Shown: positions 1 through 7,404 of the stretch, in pieces
How positions within the stretch are numbered: the first letter of the stretch is position 1
Layout: every line of letters starts with the position of its first letter
Source of the DNA: Colidextribacter sp. OB.20
GTDB lineage: Bacteria; Bacillota; Clostridia; Oscillospirales; Oscillospiraceae
DNA length: 64,000 nucleotides
Assembly (NCBI RefSeq): GCF_009911595.1
Contig: NZ_QWKG01000015.1
Coordinates: 1-64,000 of the forward strand
Direction of reading: 5' to 3'
Made by a program: the position numbers and the translations under genes
Notes under the pieces: model-generated
What the model saw: only the letters and a program-made list of their open reading frames with translations
Told to the model about the DNA's origin: nothing
Database searches by the model: none

Positions 1-71
1 CTTCCACACTCTTTTTTCTCTGAATTTTTCCTTATTTCCCTCTTGACTTCATACCACTGGACTCTTATTTG

Positions 72-260
72 CTATTTTTTCTTTGAACGCCTGATATCGA
101 GTATCTGTCCAATGACGAGAACTATAACGGACAAATGCAGTATGACGCGAGAAAACTCAGTTCCGTTTGGAGGTATAATCCCAAAATCGGAAAGAATCAC
201 ACATACCAGCAAAAACAGTGTTCCGACCCGTCCAGTCATTTGAAGAAACTTCATTACCAT
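72..260 (-). CDS. possible small membrane protein
   Basis: A 62-residue reading frame that I do not recognise. Two hydrophobic stretches (about residues 12-29 and 37-54) would make two membrane passes, and the C-terminus ends RRSKKK, which fits a cytoplasmic tail. The ATG at 260 is preceded only by a weak purine stretch (GGATAGGATGA). The surrounding DNA is much more AT-rich than the rest of the window. It has no same-strand partner, so it may be a real orphan gene or a chance frame. Confidence 0.35.
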   Translation of the reverse strand: MVMKFLQMTGRVGTLFLLVCVILSDFGIIPPNGTEFSRVILHLSVIVLVIGQILDIRRSKKK

Positions 261-326
261 TACATATCATCCTATCCTATTACTTCCAAAGTATCCTGTC
301 CAAGCTAAATAATTTCAACTTTGGCT

Positions 327-489
327 AGGGCTTGTTTGAAAAATGTCAATACGCCCAAGGGGTGGGTCTTTTTCCGCCATACTGCCCCAATTTTTCTTGA
401 AATACATCCAGTATTCCTGCGAAAAATTGTGCTTGTCTGACAGAAAAATCCCTCGCCACTGTGCATATTTCCATTTTCAAACAGCGCCT
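327..489. repeat. MITE-like imperfect palindrome
   Basis: The ends are inverted copies: AGGGCTTGTTTGAAAA at 327-342 and, on the other strand, AGGCGCTGTTTGAAAA from 489 to 474, sharing TGTTTGAAAA. The centre is a nested hairpin: CAATTTTTC (388-396) pairs with GAAAAATTG (421-429), and inside it AATAC (401-405) pairs with GTATT (411-415). The arms between are also loosely complementary. It has no coding capacity, which fits a miniature inverted-repeat element. The rest of the gene-free stretch 261-646 is AT-rich and shows nothing else apart from the terminator at 609-632. Confidence 0.5.
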
Positions 490-608
490 AACTGAACAGC
501 CAGGTTCGTGTTGCTTATTTTAACAAATAATTTTGAGATAAGCAAGAAAAAATGTATAATTTTTCGCTTCTGCTTTTAAAATTTTCATTTATCTCATATA
601 TTGCATTT

Positions 609-632
609 GGGCCGCCCCAGCCGGGGCGGCCC
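609..632 (-). terminator. hairpin after anti-sigma gene
   Basis: GGGCCGCCCC (609-618) pairs perfectly with GGGGCGGCCC (623-632) around a 4-nt loop, 15 bp past the stop of the leftward anti-sigma gene. There is no real U-run (AAATGC follows), so termination efficiency is uncertain. Confidence 0.5.
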
Positions 633-646
633 TTGCGCTTACAAAT

Positions 647-1726
647 TCAGCTGAGGGGAATCTCATAATCCCCCATGCGGATGGCGGTAAACTTGCTGAT
701 ATCGGTGATCCCGATGAAGTGGACGGTAGTGCTGACTTCCGTTGCCTCTCTGGAATCAGCAGCAAGAATGCCGCTCCCGCCGCTGGTAAAGCCCATGAGG
801 CTGACGGCCTTCTCCTGGCCGTCCTTCGTGACCAGCCGGGTGTCCTTCACCATATCATCATACCAAGGGTAGTCCATACCCTGGGCCTCCAGAGACAGGG
901 AGAAGGTGGACAGGGTGGCGGTAATCTTCACGTCCCCCTCCTCCAGCACGGCGCTGCGGGCCTGGGGCCCGTCGTAGGCGGGCTGGAAGGTGACGATAGC
1001 CGGGTGGTCAGTGACGGCGGTCCGGGTTCCGTCCTCGGTCTGGGTGTAGGGGGGCGTCACCAGGATGGTGAGGGGCTGCTGTGTCAAATCTACCCCCTGG
1101 CCGGCGTCCAGACTGAAGCAGAAGGACAGCACGCCGTCCTCCGCCTTGCCGCTGAAGGAGCCGGAGCCCCCCTCCCGCTTCAGCCGGAAGGGCTGGAGCG
1201 GGTTGTCCTCGCTCTGGATATACTCCGCATAGGAGGTGAGGGTGGTCCAGTCCAGCCCGCTCCAATCGTCCTGGCACTTGTCCCGCAGCTCCTCCCAGGT
1301 GTAGTTCCCGGTGCCGTAGTAGTAGAGGTCGGGGAAGCGGTAGCCCTCCTGGGGGGCGCCCTCGGGCAGGCGGTACTCCAGGATATAGTGGATGGTCTTG
1401 TCACTGCACAGGGCCTGGGTCACCGTCAGGGACACGTCGTCGCAGTCGGAGGTGAGATCCACCTCCTGAAACACCGCCCCGCCCAGGGCGGACAGAGCCG
1501 CCTGGGGCCCGAAGCGCCGGACAAACAGGGGGTCCCAGATGGTGGTGGCGCTGGTGGCCAGCAGGAGGACCGCCGCCAGCAGGGCCACCGCCGTCTTTTT
1601 CCGCCGGGGCCGGAAGGTTCTGGCCCGCTCCGGCCGGGCCGACAGGACTCCTTGCTCCAAGCGCCCCCGCAGGCCCTCGTCCGGGGCGCAGTGGTCCATG
1701 GCGTCGTGATACAGATTCATGTCCAC
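647..1726 (-). CDS. membrane anti-sigma factor, DUF4179-like
   Basis: 359 residues. A short cytoplasmic N-terminus (about 1-43, Arg/Lys-rich at its end) is followed by one membrane segment (about 45-63) and a large extracytoplasmic domain. That is the layout of anti-sigma factors of the DUF4179/RsgI type. The ATG lies 10 bp inside the end of the ECF sigma gene, so the pair is translationally coupled. By analogy it would hold the sigma factor at the membrane until a signal releases it. The family assignment rests on architecture and context rather than a diagnostic motif. Confidence 0.65.
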   Translation of the reverse strand: MDMNLYHDAMDHCAPDEGLRGRLEQGVLSARPERARTFRPRRKKTAVALLAAVLLLATSATTIWDPLFVRRFGPQAALSALGGAVFQEVDLTSDCDDVSLTVTQALCSDKTIHYILEYRLPEGAPQEGYRFPDLYYYGTGNYTWEELRDKCQDDWSGLDWTTLTSYAEYIQSEDNPLQPFRLKREGGSGSFSGKAEDGVLSFCFSLDAGQGVDLTQQPLTILVTPPYTQTEDGTRTAVTDHPAIVTFQPAYDGPQARSAVLEEGDVKITATLSTFSLSLEAQGMDYPWYDDMVKDTRLVTKDGQEKAVSLMGFTSGGSGILAADSREATEVSTTVHFIGITDISKFTAIRMGDYEIPLS

Positions 1727-2178
1727 TCCTTTCTCAGGGCCTCCCGGCCCCGTTTCAGCCGCATTTTTACTGTGGGGACTGTCACGTCCAGAAGCCGCGC
1801 GACCTCCCGGACGGTGTATCCCTCGTAGTAGTAGAGGTGCAGGGCGGTGCGCTGCTTCTCAGGCAGGTTGGCTGCCTGGTCCAGCAGGGACAGCTCCTCC
1901 GGGGGCAGAGACACCCCGGCCGCCGCCTCCAGGGGCAGCTCGGACCGGCGGCCCCTCCGCCACTCGTCCCGGCACAGGTTCAGCGCCACCCGGTAGAGCC
2001 AGTTGCGCTCGTGCTCCGGGGACTTGAATCTGGGGGCCTGATACAGCCGCTTTATAAAGACGTCCTGCAGTACGTCCTCCGCGTCCGCCGGGTTTTTCAT
2101 CTGGATCAGACAGAAGCGGTACAGCGCTGGACCGTAGGTCTCATAGACCTGGGCGAACAGCTCCTCGGCCTGGGACAT
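1717..2178 (-). CDS. ECF RNA polymerase sigma factor
   Basis: 153 residues with sigma-70 region 2 (about 8-75, including DAEDVLQDVF) and region 4 (about 95-148, LYYYEGYTVREVARLL then a recognition helix ending MRLKRGREAL). The start is ATG 2178: AAGGAGG lies 9 nt upstream, while the in-frame GTG at 2187 overlaps that ribosome binding site and cannot be used. The overlapping downstream gene is its membrane anti-sigma factor. A promoter of ECF type lies immediately upstream, which suggests autoregulation. Confidence 0.92.
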   Translation of the reverse strand: MSQAEELFAQVYETYGPALYRFCLIQMKNPADAEDVLQDVFIKRLYQAPRFKSPEHERNWLYRVALNLCRDEWRRGRRSELPLEAAAGVSLPPEELSLLDQAANLPEKQRTALHLYYYEGYTVREVARLLDVTVPTVKMRLKRGREALRKEWT

Positions 2179-2207
2179 GGGGCTCACCTCCTTGTTCCTC
2201 TGTCTTT

Positions 2208-2236
2208 ATTACGTCTGAGCGGGGCAAAAGGTAACA
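2208..2236 (-). promoter_or_regulatory. ECF-type promoter of sigma/anti-sigma operon
   Basis: Read leftward: TGTTACCTTTTG (-35 region, 2225-2236), then CGTAATA (-10 region, from 2213). TG to CGT is 23 nt. This matches the Firmicute ECF pattern of AAC/ACC plus T-run and CGT about 16 nt further. A second ECF operon in the window (36408-36437) has the same spacing. Confidence 0.55.
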
Positions 2237-2263
2237 AAAAATCTCCGGCCCGGGCCGGAGATT
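2236..2263 (-). terminator. rho-independent terminator
   Basis: AATCTCCGGCC (2240-2250) pairs perfectly with GGCCGGAGATT (2253-2263); on the minus strand it is followed by T6. It ends the EFR1-type gene just before the ECF promoter. Confidence 0.85.
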
Positions 2264-2268
2264 TGAAA

Positions 2269-3081
2269 TCAGAGCAAAATATGGTTTTCCGCCCGCCGGG
2301 TGTAGTTCTGCTCCAGCATAGCCACGTGGGAGAGGAAGTCACCGTCCTCAAAGTACTTGGCGCGGCGGGTGCACTTGCGCACGCAGGCCTGGCACTTGAC
2401 GCACAGCCCCACCGCCTCCATGGTGCTGGGGTCGATGCTGCCCATGGGACAGGCCCGGGCGCAGGCCCCGCAGCGGGAGCACTTCCCCCAGTCGGTGAGG
2501 GGCTTGGCCTTCAGGAATTTGGCGGGGGTTCCATCCTGCTTCAGGGGGGTATAGTAGGGGCCGATCCCGCTGCGGTCCATGTCCAGGAGAGGGAGGTCCT
2601 CCCCGGCCAGCTTCTCCGCGATGTTGGCGGCGAAGTCGGCCATTTCGGCCAGGTCCTCCCCGTCGGGCCGGCCCTCCCCCACCTTGTCAGAGAAGGCGTG
2701 CCGCCCGGCGAAGGCGGCCCCCCCGGCAATCCGGAAGCCGTTGCCCTCCAGCAGCAGGATCAGCTCCCGCAGGGCCTCGTCAGGGCTGCGGTTGCCAAAG
2801 ACGCAGAGGGGAACGGCGACAGCCCCCTCCCCGAAAATCTTGGCCTTGTACTCGGGCATCAGCTTGTTGGGCAGCCGGCCGGCGTACACCGGCGAGGCCA
2901 TCACCAGCAGGTCGCCAGGGCCGAAACGGTGCTCCTGTTCCCGCTCTGCCGGTTTGGTGAAGGATATGTACTCCGGCTCCAGGCCCAGCCTTTTGCCCAG
3001 CTCTCCGGCTGTCTGCCGGGCGATTCTCTCGGTGCCCCCGGTGGGGCTGAAATACAGGGCGCAGACACGTTTGATGTTCAT
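2269..3081 (-). CDS. EFR1-type flavodoxin-ferredoxin protein
   Basis: 270 residues. The N-terminal flavodoxin-like domain has an FMN phosphate loop (FSPTGGTERIA, about residues 10-20). The C-terminus carries two 4Fe-4S motifs: CSRCGACARACP and CVKCQACVRKC. The combination matches the EFR1 family of putative electron-transfer proteins, whose partners are unknown. The ATG at 3081 is chosen because AAGGAGG sits 7 nt upstream; the frame is open 6 codons further but without a ribosome binding site. Confidence 0.88.
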   Translation of the reverse strand: MNIKRVCALYFSPTGGTERIARQTAGELGKRLGLEPEYISFTKPAEREQEHRFGPGDLLVMASPVYAGRLPNKLMPEYKAKIFGEGAVAVPLCVFGNRSPDEALRELILLLEGNGFRIAGGAAFAGRHAFSDKVGEGRPDGEDLAEMADFAANIAEKLAGEDLPLLDMDRSGIGPYYTPLKQDGTPAKFLKAKPLTDWGKCSRCGACARACPMGSIDPSTMEAVGLCVKCQACVRKCTRRAKYFEDGDFLSHVAMLEQNYTRRAENHILL

Positions 3082-3166
3082 AGGCGCTCCTCCTTCCATA
3101 TTGTTGCCCCTATTGTACCGGAGGCGGCAGGGAAATGCAAGGGGGATTGACTTAATAGAACTTTAA

Positions 3167-3195
3167 TTTGTTTTCCCGGGAAATTGTGTTATACT
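3167..3195 (+). promoter_or_regulatory. probable promoter of glf
   Basis: TATACT at 3190-3195 with a weak TTTGTT 17 bp upstream (3167-3172). It sits 45 bp before the mutase start in the divergent gap. Confidence 0.4.
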
Positions 3196-3239
3196 ATACG
3201 GGATGAAAAAATTTCCGCCTGTGAGGGCGTCTGGAAAGG

Positions 3240-4448
3240 ATGAATTTGATTTTGGAGCGGTATGACATATGGATCGCGGGAGCGGGCTATGCCGGGGCGG
3301 TGTCCGCCCGGGCTCTGGCGGAGAGGGGGAAGAAGGTGCTGGTGCTGGAGCGCCGGGACCACATCGGGGGCAACGCCTACGACTGCCTGGACGACCACGG
3401 GGTGCTGATTCACAAATACGGCCCCCACATTTTCCACACCAACAACAGGGCGGTCTTCGACTTTTTGTCCCGATTTACGGAGTGGCGGCGCTACCAGCAT
3501 CGGGTGATTGCCAACGTCCCCAGGGACAATCCGGAGGTTGTTCCCGCCCATAAGAAGACGGACGGGCGGTTTTTCTTCCCCGTGCCCTTTAACCTGGATT
3601 CCCTGAAAAACGCCTTTGGGGAGCGGGAGGGCGGGCGCCTTGGGGAGAAGCTCCTGGCCGCCTACCCCGCCCAGAGCCAGGTGACCATTTTAGAACTGCG
3701 GCAGAACCCGGACCCGGAGGTGGCCGCCATTGCGGACTATGTCTACGAGCATGTCTTTGTCCACTACACCATGAAGCAGTGGGGCCAAAAACCGGAGGAC
3801 ATCGACCCCAACACCACCGCCCGGGTGCCGGTGCGCCTGTCCCGGGACGACCGCTACTTCCAGGACGCCTACCAGGGGATGCCGGCAGAGGGCTACACCA
3901 AAATGTTTGAGAAGATGCTGGACCACCCCAACATCGAGGTCCTTCTCAATACCGACGTGCGGCAGTATCTCTCCCTGGAGGAGTACGACATCTTTCTCCG
4001 GGGGGCGGGAGCGCCTCTGCCCTGCCCCCTGATCTACACCGGACCCCTGGACGAGTTTTTCGGCCTGTGTTATGGCCGCCTGCCCTACCGGACCCTGGAC
4101 TTCCAGTTCGAGACCCTGCCTCAGGATGCCTTCCAGACCCACGGCACCGTCAACTATACCGTGGACCAGGATTTTACCCGGATCACCGAGTTCAAGCACC
4201 TCACCGGCCAGGAGCTGCCCGGGGTGACCACCATCGTGAAGGAGTTCTCCCGCCCCTATACCGGCGACCCCCGGGAGACCCCCTACTACGCCATCATCAA
4301 CCCGGAGAACAACGCCCTCTACGCCAAATACAAGGCCGAGGCGGACAAAAAGCAACAGCTCCACCTGCTGGGCCGGCTGGCAGAGTATAAATACTACAAC
4401 ATGGACGCCATCGCCGCCCGGGCGCTGGAGCTGGCGGAGCGGCTGTAA
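3240..4448 (+). CDS. glf: UDP-galactopyranose mutase
   Basis: 402 residues, the usual length for this flavoenzyme, which interconverts UDP-galactopyranose and UDP-galactofuranose for cell-surface glycans. The N-terminal FAD-binding fold has the dinucleotide motif GAGYAGA (about 14-20) and the acidic end of beta-2 (VLVLERRDHIGGNAYD). The family-typical YGPHIFHTNN follows, and VHYTMKQWG near residue 175. The start is not fully certain: AAAGGA directly abuts ATG 3240, and TTG 3246 is an alternative two codons later. A glycosyltransferase follows. Confidence 0.95.
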   Translation: MNLILERYDIWIAGAGYAGAVSARALAERGKKVLVLERRDHIGGNAYDCLDDHGVLIHKYGPHIFHTNNRAVFDFLSRFTEWRRYQHRVIANVPRDNPEVVPAHKKTDGRFFFPVPFNLDSLKNAFGEREGGRLGEKLLAAYPAQSQVTILELRQNPDPEVAAIADYVYEHVFVHYTMKQWGQKPEDIDPNTTARVPVRLSRDDRYFQDAYQGMPAEGYTKMFEKMLDHPNIEVLLNTDVRQYLSLEEYDIFLRGAGAPLPCPLIYTGPLDEFFGLCYGRLPYRTLDFQFETLPQDAFQTHGTVNYTVDQDFTRITEFKHLTGQELPGVTTIVKEFSRPYTGDPRETPYYAIINPENNALYAKYKAEADKKQQLHLLGRLAEYKYYNMDAIAARALELAERL

Positions 4449-4457
4449 CGGACGTGC

Positions 4458-4541
4458 GTAGGGCGCGACGACCCCGGCGCGCCTCCTCACCGAACCGCGT
4501 AGTATTTGAAAGAGCGGCGGGCCGGGTCGTCCCGCCCTGCG
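4458..4541. repeat. intergenic palindromic repeat, family A
   Basis: Left arm GTAGGGCGCGACGACCCCGG, right arm ending GTCGTCCCGCCCTG; the arms are largely complementary around an AT-richer centre. It is nearly identical to the copy at 6185-6267, including the centre. It lies between glf and the glycosyltransferase. Confidence 0.8.
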
Positions 4542-4580
4542 GGCCACATCAAGAAAAATCGACAAGGAGAAATCAGACCA

Positions 4581-5609
4581 ATGGACAAGCTGATCACCTT
4601 CGCCGTCCCCTGCTACAACTCGGCGGCGTATATGGAGCACTGCATCGAGACCATCCTCAAGGGCGGGGACGACATTGAAATCATCCTGGTGGACGACGGC
4701 TCCACCAAGGACGACACCCCGGCCATCTGCGACCGCTACGCGGAGGCGTACCCGGACATCATCCGGGTCATCCACCAGCCTAACGGCGGCCACGGCGAGG
4801 GGGTGAACCAGGGCATCCGGAATGCCCGGGGCATCTATTATAAGGTAGTGGATTCAGACGACTGGCTGGATGAGGACGCCCTCGGCCAGGTGCTGGACAA
4901 GCTGCGCCAGTTCACCCGGGACGAAAAGCCCATCGACCTGATGATCGCCAACTATGTCTATGAGCACGTAGAGGACAACACGCGCCGCACAGTGAACTAC
5001 CGCAACGTGTTCCCGGTGGGCCGGGTCTTTGGCTGGAAGCACATTGGGCGGTTCAAGCCGGGGCAGTATCTGCTGATGCACTCGGTGATTTACCGCACCC
5101 GGATTCTGCGGGACAGCGGAATGGAGCTGCCCAAGCATACCTTTTATGTGGACAACATCTTTGTATATGAGCCCCTGCCCCTGGTGCGCAACATCTACTA
5201 TATGGATGTGGATTTGTACCGCTACTTCATCGGCCGGGCGGATCAGAGTGTGAACGAGAGCGTGATGATGGGCCGGGTGGACCAGCAGCTGCGGGTGAAC
5301 TACCATATGATCGACTGCTGGAACCTGCGCTTCGTGGCCAAGCAGAACAAGAAGCTGGCCCGCTATATGTACAACTATCTGGCCATTATGATGACCATCT
5401 CCTCCATCTTCCTCACTATGGAGGGCAGTCCGGAGTCTCTGGGCAAGCGGACCCGGCTGTGGGAATACCTGCGTACTGTGGACAGCGGACTCTATGCCCG
5501 GATGCGCTATTTCGCCATCCCCGCCGCCACCAACCTGCCCACCGCTCCGGGGCGGAAGCTGTCGGTGGCCCTGTACCGCCTGGCCCGGAAGATTTACAAG
5601 TTTAACTAA
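4581..5609 (+). CDS. family 2 glycosyltransferase
   Basis: 342 residues with a GT-A fold. The N-terminal FAVPCYNSAAYMEHCI motif, the nucleotide-binding ILVDDGS and the metal-binding D-x-D region (VVDSDDWLDED, about residue 90) are all visible. No membrane segment is seen, so it is likely cytoplasmic or peripheral. The ATG at 4581 has AAGGAGA upstream. Following glf, it may transfer galactofuranose or another sugar to a surface polymer; the substrate cannot be read from sequence. It converges with the next gene, overlapping by 4 bp. Confidence 0.88.
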   Translation: MDKLITFAVPCYNSAAYMEHCIETILKGGDDIEIILVDDGSTKDDTPAICDRYAEAYPDIIRVIHQPNGGHGEGVNQGIRNARGIYYKVVDSDDWLDEDALGQVLDKLRQFTRDEKPIDLMIANYVYEHVEDNTRRTVNYRNVFPVGRVFGWKHIGRFKPGQYLLMHSVIYRTRILRDSGMELPKHTFYVDNIFVYEPLPLVRNIYYMDVDLYRYFIGRADQSVNESVMMGRVDQQLRVNYHMIDCWNLRFVAKQNKKLARYMYNYLAIMMTISSIFLTMEGSPESLGKRTRLWEYLRTVDSGLYARMRYFAIPAATNLPTAPGRKLSVALYRLARKIYKFN

Positions 5610-5854
5610 AGCTGCCCCAGCTTCAGGCCGATAGAGATGCCGGAGAGGAGAAAGGCCTGCTCCCGGCAGGAAGAGACGCGGTCCAGCTCGTTCCTCAGCT
5701 GGTCCACCCCCTCCGGGCTGAGGGCTTTCAGCTGTTGGGCCAGCTGCTCGGCTCTGGAGTTTGCCGCCCTGATCTGCGGGGCGTGCTGTTGCAGGATGCG
5801 GCTGACAAGATTTTCTTCCGCGTATTGGGCGAGAATTTCTACTAAGGATTCCAT
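5606..5854 (-). CDS. small hypothetical protein
   Basis: 82 residues, predicted mostly helical, ending FLLSGISIGLKLGQL. The tail loosely resembles the F-x-x-G-x-x-x-G-x-x-L ending of DUF6809-type small proteins, but I would not name it on that. The ATG at 5854 is preferred because GGGGGA precedes it; the upstream ATG at 5887 has no ribosome binding site. It is transcribed divergently from the XRE regulator and shares its operator region. Confidence 0.6.
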   Translation of the reverse strand: MESLVEILAQYAEENLVSRILQQHAPQIRAANSRAEQLAQQLKALSPEGVDQLRNELDRVSSCREQAFLLSGISIGLKLGQL

Positions 5855-5880
5855 TGTGATTCCCCCAGAAATATGCTGTA

Positions 5881-5930
5881 TGACCATTTGAGCATGTATT
5901 TATTATATATGCTCGTTTGGTCGTTGTCAA
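5881..5930. promoter_or_regulatory. divergent promoters with operator dyad
   Basis: An 18-bp half-site at 5882-5899 is inverted at 5905-5922 with 14 of 18 matches (core GAGCAT / ATGCTC). On the minus strand, TTGACA (5930-5925) and TATAAT (5907-5902) with a 17-bp spacer form a consensus promoter for the small gene. On the plus strand, TGACCA (5881-5886) and TATATA (5904-5909) could serve the XRE gene. The dyad covers both promoters, as expected for XRE autorepression. Confidence 0.7.
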
Positions 5931-5944
5931 GAGGAGATTTTTAA

Positions 5945-6154
5945 ATGTCCGTATTTTCCGAGCGATTGATTCAACTGAGAGACGGCCGCAATTTATCCCA
6001 GAAAGAGGTCGCTAAGGAATTTGGCGTTGTGGTCCGCGCCTATCAGCGGTATGAATATGGGGAGAGAGAGCCCCAGTTGTCCGTTTTAATCCGCATGGCG
6101 GATTACTATGGTGTCTCCCTGGACTACCTGGCCGGGCGGTCCGACACGCCCTGA
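5945..6154 (+). CDS. XRE-family transcriptional regulator
   Basis: 69 residues forming essentially one Cro/CI-type helix-turn-helix domain: LSQKEVAKEFGV (helices 2-3 start), then YQRYEYGEREP and a YYGVSLDYLAGR ending typical of this family. GAGGAG lies 8 nt before the ATG. The divergent dyad at 5882-5922 is its likely operator. No partner domain is present. Confidence 0.92.
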   Translation: MSVFSERLIQLRDGRNLSQKEVAKEFGVVVRAYQRYEYGEREPQLSVLIRMADYYGVSLDYLAGRSDTP

Positions 6155-6184
6155 CCCCCGTCCCCGCAAGGGGCGGCAATGCGT

Positions 6185-6267
6185 GTAGGGCGCGACGACC
6201 CCGGCGCGCCTCCTCACCGAACCGCGTGGTATTTGAAAGAGCGGCGGGCCGAGTCGTCCCGCCCTAC
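6185..6267. repeat. intergenic palindromic repeat, family A
   Basis: GTAGGGCGCGACGACCCCGG to GTCGTCCCGCCCTAC. It matches the 4458-4541 copy almost base for base, central spacer included. Confidence 0.8.
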
Positions 6268-6329
6268 GGGGGGCGGAGGAGGCTTTAGGGTGCGGATCTG
6301 AGAGCTGGACCGTCTGAACGAAATTGGAG

Positions 6330-6358
6330 TTGATTTCGGGAAAAGCTGGTGCTACACT
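6330..6358 (+). promoter_or_regulatory. promoter
   Basis: TTGATT (6330-6335) and TACACT (6353-6358) with a 17-bp spacer, 48 bp before the membrane protein gene. Confidence 0.6.
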
Positions 6359-6405
6359 AGGACTGAAAACCGGCCCCGCGCGGGGCTGAAGGGAGCGTGT
6401 AAGGG

Positions 6406-7389
6406 ATGGACCAGGGGAACAAGGGCGGGTTCCGTCTGAAATGGCCTTGGAACTGGGTGGCTTGCGGCGTGTTTGTGGTGGGAGCCGGATATTTAATCGG
6501 CTATCTGTGGAGCGCGCTGCTGGCCGCCCTGTTTTTGTGGTGGCAGAAGAAGCGCCACCCGGACGAGGCGCCTGAGGGGGGCTACTGCCTGGACCGGACC
6601 CGAAAGCGGCTGGCCCGGCTTTTGTGGTCGCTGCTGTATCTGCTGTTGGCCGCCGGCTGCGGGGTGGTGTTCTTCATGGGCTTCGGGGAGGAGAAGGAGG
6701 AGCTCATGGACTGGGCCGTCTGGCTGGTCAGCGGCGGCGGCTTCGCGGTCTTTATGGTCTGCTTTGTGATTGAGACCTGGATGGACCTGCGGGACGCCTT
6801 TTTCCCGGCGAGAAGCCGGCTGGCAAAGTCTATCCGCTCTCAGCTGCCCTACCCTGACGAGGCCCCTCCTGTGGAGGAGCTGTTCGCCATGGTGGACAGG
6901 GACATCCAGGAAAACGGCCAGTGGTTCGACCGGGTAGCCATCGGCAGGGAGTGGGTCCTGGGGGACGACGTGAGTTCCATTGCCCGTGTCCGGGGGGTCT
7001 TTGCCCGGGATGAGATCAAATCCCGCTATATCAACGGCCGTTATCAGTCCGCCCGGATCATTGAGCTGTATATTGTGGACGACCGCAGGCAGATCCAGTC
7101 CACCGGCCTGCGCAAGCCGGCGGAGCTTCAGGCGGCGGTGAGCTGCCTGCGTCTCCGGGCTCCGGAGGCCCATTTCGACGGCTACGCCCGCATAGCGAGG
7201 TTTGTGGACCGTACCGAGGAGGACTGGCAGGCCATGGAGCGGGACTTCCAGCGCCGCCGGAATGAGCGGCTGGCCCGGGAGGAGGAGCGGGAGCACCCCC
7301 GGGGCAGCTATACCCCCGCCCCGCCCAAGCCGGGCGTCCCCCGGCAGGATATCGGGAAAATATGGGAAGAAGCCAAGAAAAAAGAGTAA
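6406..7389 (+). CDS. hypothetical membrane protein
   Basis: 327 residues, not recognised. There are four hydrophobic segments in the first 125 residues (about 15-30, 32-45, 70-92, 101-122), then a soluble C-terminal part of about 200 residues rich in Arg and Glu, ending in a Pro/Arg-rich tail. GGGAG lies upstream of the ATG. The Sel1-repeat gene follows 15 bp downstream in the same transcript. No catalytic motif is visible. Confidence 0.7.
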   Translation: MDQGNKGGFRLKWPWNWVACGVFVVGAGYLIGYLWSALLAALFLWWQKKRHPDEAPEGGYCLDRTRKRLARLLWSLLYLLLAAGCGVVFFMGFGEEKEELMDWAVWLVSGGGFAVFMVCFVIETWMDLRDAFFPARSRLAKSIRSQLPYPDEAPPVEELFAMVDRDIQENGQWFDRVAIGREWVLGDDVSSIARVRGVFARDEIKSRYINGRYQSARIIELYIVDDRRQIQSTGLRKPAELQAAVSCLRLRAPEAHFDGYARIARFVDRTEEDWQAMERDFQRRRNERLAREEEREHPRGSYTPAPPKPGVPRQDIGKIWEEAKKKE

Positions 7390-7404
7390 AAGGAGCGGAT
7401 TATC

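Noticed and set aside
43-243. Plus-strand 66-codon frame at the window start
   Set aside because: No ribosome binding site, and the opposite strand frame gives a better, membrane-like product.
719-1828. Long open frame on the plus strand across the anti-sigma gene
   Set aside because: It is a frame-shadow of the leftward anti-sigma and sigma genes: low-complexity Gly/Gln/Leu composition, no ribosome binding site, no domain.
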